Assembly (NCBI GenBank): GCA_020854055.1
Contig: JADZGD010000011.1
Span: forward strand, 109,555-173,554
Length of the DNA stretch: 64,000 nt
Direction of reading: 5' to 3'
Origin: Bryobacterales bacterium
Lineage (GTDB): Bacteria > Acidobacteriota > Terriglobia > Bryobacterales > Bryobacteraceae
Shown here: positions 19,170-27,486 of the stretch, piece by piece
How the letters are laid out: every line of letters starts with the position of its first letter
Position numbering within the stretch: the first letter of the stretch is position 1
The notes under the pieces: model-generated
Told to the model about the DNA's origin: nothing
Databases searched by the model: none
Seen by the model: the letters and a program-made list of their open reading frames with translations, nothing else
Position numbers and translations under genes: made by a program

Positions 19170-20338
19170 CGCCCCTGCGCATCGGAATCGTCGGCTACGG
19201 CTTCATGGGCCGCGCCCATTCGAATGCCTACAAGCGCCTGAACGATTTTTTCGCTGTCCAGCATCGGCCCGTTCTCACAGCCGTCTGCGCGCGCGACGCC
19301 TCCAAGGCCCAGGCCTTCGCATCGAACTGGGGTTATGAACGCGTGGAGACCGACTGGCGCCGCATGGTGGAAGCGCCCGACATCGACCTGATCGACATCG
19401 CCTCCCCCAACGACACCCATTACGAGATCGTCCTGGCCGCCGCCAAAGCCGGCAAGATGATCCTGTGCGAAAAGCCGCTGGCGATGAACGTTCGCCAGGC
19501 CGAAGAGATGACCGAAGCGGTGGAAAAGGCAGGCGTCCCCAACATGGTCTGGTTCAACTACCGCCGCGTACCCGCCGTCGCGCTGGCCCGGCAGGTGGTG
19601 GATGAAGGCCGTATCGGCAAGCCGTTCCACTATCGCGCAACGTACTTACAGGATTGGACCATCTCGCCCGACCTGCCCCAGGGCGGCGCCGCACTCTGGC
19701 GTCTCGATGTAAACGTCGCCGGCTCCGGCGTCACCGGCGATCTACTGGCCCACTCCATCGATACCGCCATGTGGCTCAACGGCCCCATCAGCCGCGTCAC
19801 CGCGCTCACCCGCACCTTCATCAAGGAACGCACCCACGCCATCACCGGCGCCGTGCAGTCGGTGGGGATCGACGACGCCTGCATGTTCCTGGCCGAGTTC
19901 GCCAACGGCTCCATCGGAACTTTCGAATCCACCCGCTACGCCCGCGGCCGGAAGAACTTCAACACATTTGAGTTGAACGGAGCCGCCGGCAGCGTGTACT
20001 TCGATCTTGAAGATCCGCAATACCTCAGTTTTTTCGAATACAACCAGTTGCAGTCCGGCCAAAAGATCGAGTCCCACCTGGCCGGCTGGCGCAAAATTCA
20101 CGTCACCAATTCCGAGCATCCCTGGATGAGCCACTACTGGGTGCCCGGCACTACCATCGGATACGAACACACGTTCCTCAATGCTCTTGCCGACTTCGTC
20201 GCCGCCGTCGAATCGGGCAAGCGGGTACGGCCCGATTTTCGCGATGCGCTGGAAACGCAGAGGGTTTGCGATGCGGTACTTCTCTCGGCGCAAACGGGAG
20301 CCTGGGTTGACATTCAAACGGCGCAAGCGGAGGCATAA
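19166..20338 (+). CDS. Gfo/Idh/MocA family NAD(P)-dependent sugar oxidoreductase
   Basis: 390 residues from the ATG at 19166, which overlaps the isomerase stop. The Rossmann motif [12 protein letters not shown] is at about 6-17, the conserved EKPLAMN supplies the catalytic lysine near residue 102, and [14 protein letters not shown] carries the conserved Asp and His of the catalytic site. Members oxidise a hydroxyl of a sugar or inositol, often at C3. Immediately before a DUF1080 protein, which is linked to 3-keto-glycoside cleavage, a 3-dehydrogenase role is plausible but inferred. Confidence 0.88.
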   Translation: MTPLRIGIVGYGFMGRAHSNAYKRLNDFFAVQHRPVLTAVCARDASKAQAFASNWGYERVETDWRRMVEAPDIDLIDIASPNDTHYEIVLAAAKAGKMILCEKPLAMNVRQAEEMTEAVEKAGVPNMVWFNYRRVPAVALARQVVDEGRIGKPFHYRATYLQDWTISPDLPQGGAALWRLDVNVAGSGVTGDLLAHSIDTAMWLNGPISRVTALTRTFIKERTHAITGAVQSVGIDDACMFLAEFANGSIGTFESTRYARGRKNFNTFELNGAAGSVYFDLEDPQYLSFFEYNQLQSGQKIESHLAGWRKIHVTNSEHPWMSHYWVPGTTIGYEHTFLNALADFVAAVESGKRVRPDFRDALETQRVCDAVLLSAQTGAWVDIQTAQAEA

Positions 20339-20344
20339 CACAAT

Positions 20345-20959
20345 ATGAAACTAGGAATCATTCTCGGACTGGCGGCGCTCGCTACCCTCGGAGCGGATGC
20401 ACCCGGCAAGTTCGTGTCCATGTTCAACGGAAAGGACCTCTCTGGCTGGGAAGTGGATACACCCGGCGTCTGGAGCGTGCAGGACGGCATGATCGTCGGC
20501 AGTTCCACCGGGCTGAAGTTCAACACCTTCCTGCGTTACAAGAAGCCATACGCCAACTTCATCATGAAAGCGAAGTTCCGCATGGTGACCGGTGAGGGCA
20601 ACAGCGGCATTCAGTTCCGCAGTTCCGCGCCGGCCGGCTCCCACCAGGTTCACGGCTTCCAGGCCGACATCGGCGACAAATACTGGGGCTGCCTTTACGA
20701 TGAAGCCCGCCGGAACAAGATACTGGTGCAGGCGCCGCCCGAGACACTGGCCAAGGTCATCCACAAGACCGGTTGGAACGATTACGTGATCAGCGCCATC
20801 GGTAACCACATTACGCTGGAGTTGAATGGCTTCAAGACCGTGGACTACGTCGAAACCGACCCCTCCATCGCCACCTCGGGCGTCATCGCGCTCCAGATGC
20901 ACGTCGGCAAACCCTACCAGGTACAGTTCACGGATCTGAAGATCAAGGCGCTCCCCTAA
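20345..20959 (+). CDS. Secreted DUF1080 protein (3-keto-disaccharide hydrolase-like)
   Basis: 204 residues with a signal peptide MKLGIILGLAALATLGADA. The mature part is one concanavalin-type beta-sandwich: FVSMFNGKDLSGWEV near the start, then ANFIMKAKFRMVTGEGNSGI, IQFRSS, DYVISAIGNHITLELNGFKT and GVIALQMHVGKP, all typical of DUF1080 (PF06439). Some members hydrolyse 3-keto-glycosides formed by sugar 3-dehydrogenases. Being last in the operon after a Gfo/Idh/MocA enzyme supports this role. It is followed by a bidirectional hairpin. Confidence 0.88.
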   Translation: MKLGIILGLAALATLGADAPGKFVSMFNGKDLSGWEVDTPGVWSVQDGMIVGSSTGLKFNTFLRYKKPYANFIMKAKFRMVTGEGNSGIQFRSSAPAGSHQVHGFQADIGDKYWGCLYDEARRNKILVQAPPETLAKVIHKTGWNDYVISAIGNHITLELNGFKTVDYVETDPSIATSGVIALQMHVGKPYQVQFTDLKIKALP

Positions 20960-20971
20960 TCGCGTCTTAAT

Positions 20972-21005
20972 GCGGGTTCGGATCGCATCGGTGTTCCGAA
21001 CCCGC
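20972..21005. terminator. Bidirectional hairpin between convergent genes
   Basis: A perfect 11-bp inverted repeat, GCGGGTTCGGA (20972-20982) and TCCGAACCCGC (20995-21005), encloses a 12-nt loop. It lies between the DUF1080 stop and the NHL gene stop, 57 bp apart, and can fold equally on both strands. There is no T-run, so it may work as a Rho-assisted terminator or an mRNA 3' end stabiliser. Confidence 0.6.
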
Positions 21006-21016
21006 CGCTATCGGGC

Positions 21017-22891
21017 TCAGTTCCCCACCGCGATATACAGCGCCTGCTTCGCGCTCACCCCGTTCAACTTGAAAGTAACCGGGGCCGAGCCGTTCGCCTC
21101 CATCGCCGGCACAACCACCTCGAACTTATAGATCCCCACCTTGCCTGGCGCCAGTCCGGCCGAAAGAATCGACGCCTGCGCATCCCCAAAGTAGATCTCC
21201 ACCGGCGTCGCAAGCGTATTCTGCGAAAGCACGATCTGGCCGGTGCCGCTTACCGGATTGACCGGACCGAATCCCGTGCCGTAGAGAATCACCCGTTCGC
21301 CCGGCTTCGCCGGACGGCAACCGGCGTCGCTCAGCGTGCCCGCCGGCAGCGCATACGCGCCATCGCTCAGCAGCGCCGTCACATACCGCGTCCCGTTTAC
21401 CTGGAACGCTGGAAGCGTGTAAAGCGAAGGCTGGCTCGTCTCCACCGTCACAGCATAGGGCGCTGTCGTCCCCGTGCCGCTGGTTACGGTTACCATCTGC
21501 TCGCCGGCCTCCACATCGGCCGGAACCAGCGCCGTTACCAGTCGCGGGCTGATGGCGGACACATAGGCCGCCTTACCGCCAATCGTCACTGTCGTGCCAT
21601 CCAGCGCCGTCGGCGCCTTGTATGCCTCAAAATCATCCGCCGCCCAGGTTCGGGCATGCGAAGCAAGGTTTGCGCCCGCCACGTCGATCCATGTGCCGGG
21701 AGCAATGGTAAGATCGCCGCCGTAGGCGGCCGAAATGCTGACGCCGTTCTGGTTGATCCTGGGAGTGTCCGACGCGTTCTCCGTACCGGCAATCGGAGTC
21801 AGCATCCGCACCGAGCCATTACCCGAATCGGCAACGTACACCCTGCCGGCGCTATCCACCGCCACGCCATTAGGAAAACGAAGTTGGGCGTCCGTGGCCA
21901 GGCCGCCGTCGCCGGTCCAGCCGAATGTTCCGTTGCCGGCAATCGTCCAGATCGTCTGGCTGGACGCCGTCACCATGCGGATTCGGCTGTTGATGCAGTC
22001 GGCAATGTACAAGTTTCCGGCTGCGTCGAGCGCTACCGTCTTGGGATAGCTCAGCGACGCCTTCACCGCTGGCCCGCCATCGCCGCCAAAGCCGTATGTG
22101 CCGCCGGCAACCGTCGTGATCACGCCATCGGCGCCGATCCTCCGGATCCGGTGATTGTACGTATCGGCGACATAGAGGTTCCCCGCCGCATCAAGCGCCA
22201 GTCCCTGTGGGTAGTTCAACTCCGCGCTGGCCGCCGGTCCGCCGTCACCCGTATAGCCGGCCGTCTGGTTGCCGGCGTAAATCGAAATCACCCCGGCGCT
22301 TGTCACCTTACGGATAATGTGGTTCAGCGTGTCCGCAATGAAAACGTTCCCCGAACCATCCACCGCCACGCCGATCGGCGTGTTCAAATCCGCTTCGGTA
22401 GCCTTCTGGTCCGTACCGCCATCGTAATAACCGGCCACGTTGTCGCCCGCCACCGTGCTGATGTTCGGGCTCACCACCTTCCGCACCACATGGTTGAACG
22501 TGTCCGCGACGTAGAGGTTGCCGGAAGAGTCGAAGGCGATTCCCGCCGGATTGTACAGCAGCGCGTCGGTGGCTGCTTTGCCGTCGCCACCGTAACCCTG
22601 GGTTCCGCTGCCCGCTACGGTCGCGATCTTCCCATCGGAGCCCACCTTCCGGACGCGATGGTTCAACTGATCGGAAATGTACAGCAAACCGCCCTTGTCA
22701 AAGGCAAGTCCAATCGGCTCATTCAACTGGGCACTGGTCGCCGCGCCCCCATCGCCCGCATACCCATCGGAGCCATTGCCCGCAATCGTCGAGATGGTGA
22801 ACTGTGGAGCCGTTTGGGCCGGGCACAAGATCGCCGCCGCCAGCGCCAGGAAAACCGTCAGCCGCCCATCGCGGCCCCAATTGAAAAACAC
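21017..22891 (-). CDS. Secreted six-NHL-repeat propeller with Solibacter-type C-terminal domain
   Basis: The GTG at 22891 is chosen because GGAGG lies about eight bases upstream and it gives a good signal peptide (RLTVFLALAAAILCPAQTA); 624 residues result. Six NHL repeats of the type TIAGNGSDGYAGDGG...LYISDQLNHRVRKV fill about residues 35-370 and should form a six-bladed propeller. The C-terminal 250 residues, with YGTGFGPVNPVSGTGQ and AGLAPGKVGIYKFEVVVP, match the C-terminal domain seen in large numbers in Candidatus Solibacter. Function unknown; a surface-exposed binding or adhesion role is likely. It lies 82 bases after the ADP-ribosylglycohydrolase-like gene on the same strand. Confidence 0.82.
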   Translation of the reverse strand: MFFNWGRDGRLTVFLALAAAILCPAQTAPQFTISTIAGNGSDGYAGDGGAATSAQLNEPIGLAFDKGGLLYISDQLNHRVRKVGSDGKIATVAGSGTQGYGGDGKAATDALLYNPAGIAFDSSGNLYVADTFNHVVRKVVSPNISTVAGDNVAGYYDGGTDQKATEADLNTPIGVAVDGSGNVFIADTLNHIIRKVTSAGVISIYAGNQTAGYTGDGGPAASAELNYPQGLALDAAGNLYVADTYNHRIRRIGADGVITTVAGGTYGFGGDGGPAVKASLSYPKTVALDAAGNLYIADCINSRIRMVTASSQTIWTIAGNGTFGWTGDGGLATDAQLRFPNGVAVDSAGRVYVADSGNGSVRMLTPIAGTENASDTPRINQNGVSISAAYGGDLTIAPGTWIDVAGANLASHARTWAADDFEAYKAPTALDGTTVTIGGKAAYVSAISPRLVTALVPADVEAGEQMVTVTSGTGTTAPYAVTVETSQPSLYTLPAFQVNGTRYVTALLSDGAYALPAGTLSDAGCRPAKPGERVILYGTGFGPVNPVSGTGQIVLSQNTLATPVEIYFGDAQASILSAGLAPGKVGIYKFEVVVPAMEANGSAPVTFKLNGVSAKQALYIAVGN

Positions 22892-22973
22892 GCGCACTTC
22901 CTCCCTTGCGGAACCACACCGCTCGCCGCTGATCTCCAGCAGCACTCTTCAAAGATAAAACAGAAGACACCCG

Positions 22974-24515
22974 CTACGGACGGAACACAATCAGATCCGC
23001 CACCCCGATGTCGGCGCCCTGGGAACCTGGATACGGTTCGCCCCTTACCACCAGCCGTAGCGTGTGCCCGGTGTTGGCCAGTTTGAACCCGTGCCACACC
23101 GCGTCTCCGTTCTTCCGGCTCGGTTCATCCGGATAAACGTCCACCGTCGCTTCGTGCTTGCCATCCAGGTAGACATCGGCCTTTCCGCCGCTTACCAGGT
23201 ACGGTCCGGTCAGTATGGCGCCGGTGCCGCGGAAGGAGATCGTGACCTCCGCCCCCTTCACCGCCGACATCCGTACACCGCCCGACTCACGCCAGTCACC
23301 TTTCCAGGCGAAACGGGAACTATTCGAATGTATGCGCTCCACCGGCGAGCCGTAATCATCCCAGCCTTCAAACCGCGTAGCCTTGGGATTCTGCGCCTTC
23401 ACCGATACCGTATCCTTATCCACCCGTCCGCCGGTCTTCCGGATCAACTCCAGCGCCCGCTTCATGTTGCTGTCCACAATGGTGTGGAAAGAAAAGTCGG
23501 TGTAGGAGAACTTCTTATCGGCGATCGCCGGAATACCGCCTTTCCACTGCTCGGGAATCGCCTTGTACCCCAGCATCACCCCAAGAATACCTGCCGCCGT
23601 GGCTGGATTGCAGTCGGAATCCTGCCCGGAGCGCGTCGAAATATCCAATGTCTTGCCAAAATCACGCCCGCCGTACAACAGCCCCAGCACCACATAAGCT
23701 CCATTCAACTTAGCGTCGATATTGAACGGCAACAGCGCCCCCTCGGGGCACGGTTCACGCTTGTCCCACTTGTCTTCGATCAACTGCCACACCTTGCGCC
23801 AGTCCGCAGGATGCTGCCGATGCCATGCCAGCACATCGGAAATCAGCCGGCCATAGGGACTCTGCGGCGGCAGGCACGCCAACCCCGCCTGAACCACCTT
23901 CACCGGGTCAGGTTCAAAGAACGCCGCTGAATACATGCAGGAAACAAATATTCCGCCATAGATGCCGTCGCCGTAGTTCATCACCCGCCCCGCGCGCCAG
24001 GCGATATCGGTACCCGATTGCGGCAGCCCGGGAGCCATCAGCCCGATGAAATCTGCCTCGATCTGAAAATCGATGTCATTGGCGTGGACATTATATTTCG
24101 GCGTGCCCGACAGCGCCGCCGGCACGCCCCTGCGCAGCGCGCGCCGCGCCGCCAGGTTCGCGTGCCAAAGGTGGTACTTCGCCTCGCGGAACATTGCGCC
24201 AAAATCCTCGGTGGTGGCATCCAGCCCTTTATCATCCAGCACCTTTGCAAACGTCATATCGACGTACAAATCATCCTGCCCGAGCGAGTTTGAAACCCGG
24301 TCCGCAGTCCACTTGGGCAGCGCCGAGTCGTTGATCTTCGCATTAGAACGGAATTCGGTGGGCGCGCCGAAACTGACGCCAATCATCTGTCCCGCCCATC
24401 CTCCGGCTACGCGATCCCGCAGATCTTCCACGGAGATCTTCTTCACCGGACCAGCCGCCGCTAGAGATAGAGCCGCGCCGGATATCAATACCCCAAAGCA
24501 AATGAGCGTCCGCAT
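22974..24515 (-). CDS. Secreted ADP-ribosylglycohydrolase-fold protein with C-terminal beta-sandwich
   Basis: 513 residues with signal peptide MRTLICFGVLISGAALSLAAA. Residues 28-370 have the all-helical ADP-ribosylglycohydrolase fold: GGWAGQMIGVSFGAPTEF, then GQDDLYVDMTF where a metal-binding DD is expected, and RSGQDSDCNPATAAGILG as the second metal motif. A C-terminal domain (about 400-513) is beta-rich, VYLDGKHEATVDVYPDEPS to TGHTLRLVVRG, like a carbohydrate-binding domain. Export and the CBM-like domain argue against ADP-ribose removal from cytoplasmic proteins; a glycan or nucleoside substrate outside the cytoplasm is more likely. The minus-strand order is FGE fusion, this gene, NHL protein. 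Confidence 0.8.
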   Translation of the reverse strand: MRTLICFGVLISGAALSLAAAGPVKKISVEDLRDRVAGGWAGQMIGVSFGAPTEFRSNAKINDSALPKWTADRVSNSLGQDDLYVDMTFAKVLDDKGLDATTEDFGAMFREAKYHLWHANLAARRALRRGVPAALSGTPKYNVHANDIDFQIEADFIGLMAPGLPQSGTDIAWRAGRVMNYGDGIYGGIFVSCMYSAAFFEPDPVKVVQAGLACLPPQSPYGRLISDVLAWHRQHPADWRKVWQLIEDKWDKREPCPEGALLPFNIDAKLNGAYVVLGLLYGGRDFGKTLDISTRSGQDSDCNPATAAGILGVMLGYKAIPEQWKGGIPAIADKKFSYTDFSFHTIVDSNMKRALELIRKTGGRVDKDTVSVKAQNPKATRFEGWDDYGSPVERIHSNSSRFAWKGDWRESGGVRMSAVKGAEVTISFRGTGAILTGPYLVSGGKADVYLDGKHEATVDVYPDEPSRKNGDAVWHGFKLANTGHTLRLVVRGEPYPGSQGADIGVADLIVFRP

Positions 24516-24522
24516 AACTCTC

Positions 24523-26640
24523 CTATTCCGCGTCCATCGCGCAGCGGAAACCTACCGCCCCCGAGCGATCTTTCCCGGGAGCCATCATCAACAGCTTTCC
24601 GTGCTGGTTCAATTGGTACGCCTGTGGGAAATACCAGCGCGAACCCTGCGGCCGGTAGTAACTTCCGCCGCGCAGGATCGCCGCGCGAGTATGTTCATCG
24701 GTAAATTCCTCTGTCCACTGCCACACCAGTCCGGTCATATCTTCAACCCCGAACACGCTCGCTCCCTTCGAATGCCGCCCCACCTCGTCGGGGGCGCGCA
24801 TCGTCCGCCCGGTGTCGGGCACCGGAACGGCATCTTCCTCCCATTGGTTGCCCCAGGGATAGAGGCGGCCATCATCGCCTTGGGCTGCATACTGCCACTC
24901 CCACTCGTGCGGCAGCCGCTTGCCCGTCCATTCCGCATAGGCCCGTGCGTCTTCCAAGGACACCCAGCGCACCGGTTGATTGCCCGCGCCGGGCGGATAA
25001 CTGCCTCCCACCCAGTGCCTGAGGAAGTTATGGTCATCCGCCGGATGATACTTCGTAGCGTCCACAAACTTCTTGAAAGCGGCGTTCGTTACCGGCGTGC
25101 GCTCCAGGTAAAAGGGTTCGATCCGCATGGTACGCCGGTGATGGCGGCGCGCTGCATCTTCCCACGGATACTGAACGTCTACACCGGACTGGTTACTGCC
25201 TTCAATCTCGATCCCCGAAACACGAAACAACCAGGCCCGTGCGCCCGGGATGCGCACCATCCCTTCCGGCGTGGCGGCGGCGCGGCGGGTAGGGGCAATC
25301 CGCGTGATCTGCTGCGCCAGCACCCGGTGGCCGGAATCGAGCGCCGCCAGTTTCACCCGCGCCAGTTCGCGCATCCCGGCAAGAAAGGGCTGCAACCCCC
25401 CATCCGCCTCTCGCGTCATCAGCACGCCGCCATATCCGTTTCCCTCCATCTCGAAAGAAACCACCGCGCCTCCGCCGCGAATTACGGGCTTCAACTCCAC
25501 CCCGTGCCACACGTCGTAATAACGCGCCCCGGCCGTGTGGGGGATCTCCAACTGCTCGCCCGCCACAGTGAATTCGTTGCGGTTGACTACGGTGTATAGC
25601 GTCCTTTCCGCCGAAGGAAAGCGCGAAGCGAACACCCCGTATCGAAGCGTGGGAGTATGTGGCTCCCACCCGGCCGCCACCAGCAAATCGGCGAAATGCC
25701 GCTCCAGTTTCGCTATCCGGCGCAGCGCCTCGGCATCACGCCCGGAAATCTGGTTCCAGATACCCCAAACGTTCTCCCAACTCTCATAGCCGGTTCCGTT
25801 GAACCAGGCATGCTGCAGCGAGTCCCTCTTATCGCGGTCCCAGCGCCGGCAGATGTTCATCAGGTGGCGCGGCTCCAGCCACTTGTGGCGCGAAATCGCC
25901 GGAACAAACGGAGAGGCCAGCGAGCCCCAGCTCATATTGTTCCAGCCGAGCGCCTCATCAATGCGGAGAAACTCCGGTTCCAACGCCAGCGGATGGCCGG
26001 TAGCGTCCGATGCAACGCGCATCGCCCTCGGCACCGCTTCGAGCGTGTCGCCGTTTACTCCATCGGCGCCCACTTCGGCCAGTTGGCGCGCCAGCGTCTC
26101 CCACATCGGCTCGCCGCTGTCGCGCGTCCCCTGATCCCAGGGCATCACCGGAAACAGCACCCGTACCCCGCGCCGGTGAAAATCGGCGATCATCTGGCGG
26201 ATGCCCGCCATCCCGCCCGGCAGGTCGTGAAACAGGTCGAACTGGTTGCGGTCGTCGATGCCGATATTTGGATACGTGGGCCAGATCAACACCGCATCGA
26301 TGCCCCCGTACCGCTTCTCCAGGTCGTCCAGATACCGGTCCACCGTGTAACGGCGCGCCACCGGATCGTAAAAATACCGCTCCTCCGCCATCATCTGCGG
26401 CTGCACGAAGGCGCGCCCGGTCCAGGCCAGCTCCGGCCGCCGGTATTGCGCATCGTCGAACCCGATGCGAATGAGCCGCTCCATCCGCCAGTGGCGCAGA
26501 TCGGCCAGCCAGCGCGCGCCATCATCCGCCGAATCCGGGCCCTCAATTTGCGCGCTATCCATCCTCACCCGGGTATCCTGAGCTGATAGATTGGGGAGGA
26601 AGGCCGCCACCATGGCAATGGCGTAGATCGCCGGACGCAT
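24523..26640 (-). CDS. Secreted glycosidase-like barrel fused to an FGE-fold domain
   Basis: ATG at 26640 chosen: AAGGAGGAA lies five bases before it, and a signal peptide (MRPAIYAIAMVAAFLPNLSA) follows; 705 residues. Residues of roughly 55-480 look like a TIM-barrel glycosidase with a beta-domain, including GGIDAVLIWPTYPNIGIDD, VGADGVNGDTLEAVPRAM and SLQHAWFNGTGYESWENVW. The last 170 residues form a formylglycine-generating-enzyme fold (FYLERTPVTNAAFKKFV, GKRLPHEWEWQYAA, DMTGLVWQWTEEF, GGSYYRPQGSRW, AVGFRCA). The two catalytic cysteines of true FGEs are absent, so this domain more likely binds substrate or metal. Separated from the divergent pseudouridine synthase by only 10 bp. Confidence 0.8.
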   Translation of the reverse strand: MRPAIYAIAMVAAFLPNLSAQDTRVRMDSAQIEGPDSADDGARWLADLRHWRMERLIRIGFDDAQYRRPELAWTGRAFVQPQMMAEERYFYDPVARRYTVDRYLDDLEKRYGGIDAVLIWPTYPNIGIDDRNQFDLFHDLPGGMAGIRQMIADFHRRGVRVLFPVMPWDQGTRDSGEPMWETLARQLAEVGADGVNGDTLEAVPRAMRVASDATGHPLALEPEFLRIDEALGWNNMSWGSLASPFVPAISRHKWLEPRHLMNICRRWDRDKRDSLQHAWFNGTGYESWENVWGIWNQISGRDAEALRRIAKLERHFADLLVAAGWEPHTPTLRYGVFASRFPSAERTLYTVVNRNEFTVAGEQLEIPHTAGARYYDVWHGVELKPVIRGGGAVVSFEMEGNGYGGVLMTREADGGLQPFLAGMRELARVKLAALDSGHRVLAQQITRIAPTRRAAATPEGMVRIPGARAWLFRVSGIEIEGSNQSGVDVQYPWEDAARRHHRRTMRIEPFYLERTPVTNAAFKKFVDATKYHPADDHNFLRHWVGGSYPPGAGNQPVRWVSLEDARAYAEWTGKRLPHEWEWQYAAQGDDGRLYPWGNQWEEDAVPVPDTGRTMRAPDEVGRHSKGASVFGVEDMTGLVWQWTEEFTDEHTRAAILRGGSYYRPQGSRWYFPQAYQLNQHGKLLMMAPGKDRSGAVGFRCAMDAE

Positions 26641-26650
26641 CGGTTCCTCC

Positions 26651-27469
26651 TTGAAACGATTAAAGTACCATAAAGATCGCCGGAATCCCGCCGCCGCGCC
26701 AAAGCACGCAAAACCAGGCCAACGCCCCCTCAAGACCCTGGAGCGCGTCATCTCCAAAGCCGGTCTGGGCTCCCGCACCGACGCCTGTTCCTGGATCGGA
26801 GCCGGCCGCGTTAAAGTAAACGGGAAAATCATCTCCGACTCCAACCACTGGGTCGACCTGGAACACGACCGCGTCACCATGGACGGCAAACCCGTCGCCG
26901 CCGGAGAGAAATACTACCTGTTGCTTTACAAACCCAAAGGCTACCTCACCACCGCTCGCGACCCCGAGGGCCGCCCCACCATCTACCAGCTCCTCACCGG
27001 AGTCTCCCAGTGGGTTTTTCCCGTGGGACGCCTCGACCTGGACACCAGCGGTCTGCTGCTGCTGACCAACGACTCCCAGTTTGCCGAACGCATCACCAAC
27101 CCCGCGTTCAAGGTTCCCAAAACCTACCTGGTGAAATCGCAAACGCGTCTGAGCAGCGAACAACTGGACCGGCTCCGCCAGGGCGTCCAACTGAAAGACG
27201 GCCTCACACGCCCGGCCCAAATCGACTGGCTGCGCGACGCCGGCAACCACACATTTTTCGAAATCACCATCACCGAAGGCCGCAACCGCCAGATACGCCG
27301 CATGCTCGAAGCCATCGAAAGCAAGGTCTCCAAGCTGGTGCGCATCGCCATTGGCCCGCTCGCCATCGGAACCCTCCAAATCGGGCACTGGAGGGAGCTG
27401 ACCCCCGCCGAACTGCGGCTGCTGGACCATACGGCCGGCTGCCCTCAACCGATCGAGAGTACGCTGTAA
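26651..27469 (+). CDS. 23S/16S rRNA pseudouridine synthase (RsuA/RluB family)
   Basis: 272 residues: a basic N-terminus, an S4 RNA-binding domain (about 29-75, LERVISKAGLGSRTDACSWI), then the synthase domain with catalytic aspartate in VGRLDLDTSGLLLLTND (about 124-140) and the closing GRNRQIRRMLEAI. Converts uridine to pseudouridine in ribosomal RNA; RluB, RluE and RsuA cannot be told apart here. The only canonical start upstream of the S4 domain is a TTG at 26651 without a clear ribosome-binding site, sitting 10 bp from the divergent gene; the true start is uncertain. Confidence 0.88.
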   Translation: MKRLKYHKDRRNPAAAPKHAKPGQRPLKTLERVISKAGLGSRTDACSWIGAGRVKVNGKIISDSNHWVDLEHDRVTMDGKPVAAGEKYYLLLYKPKGYLTTARDPEGRPTIYQLLTGVSQWVFPVGRLDLDTSGLLLLTNDSQFAERITNPAFKVPKTYLVKSQTRLSSEQLDRLRQGVQLKDGLTRPAQIDWLRDAGNHTFFEITITEGRNRQIRRMLEAIESKVSKLVRIAIGPLAIGTLQIGHWRELTPAELRLLDHTAGCPQPIESTL

Positions 27470-27486
27470 CAAGGAGGACCTGGGGA

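Noticed and set aside
24073..25599. Plus-strand 508-codon frame opposite the ADP-ribosylglycohydrolase-like and FGE-fusion genes
   Set aside because: Overlaps two genes with clear domains and signal peptides; its own translation has none.
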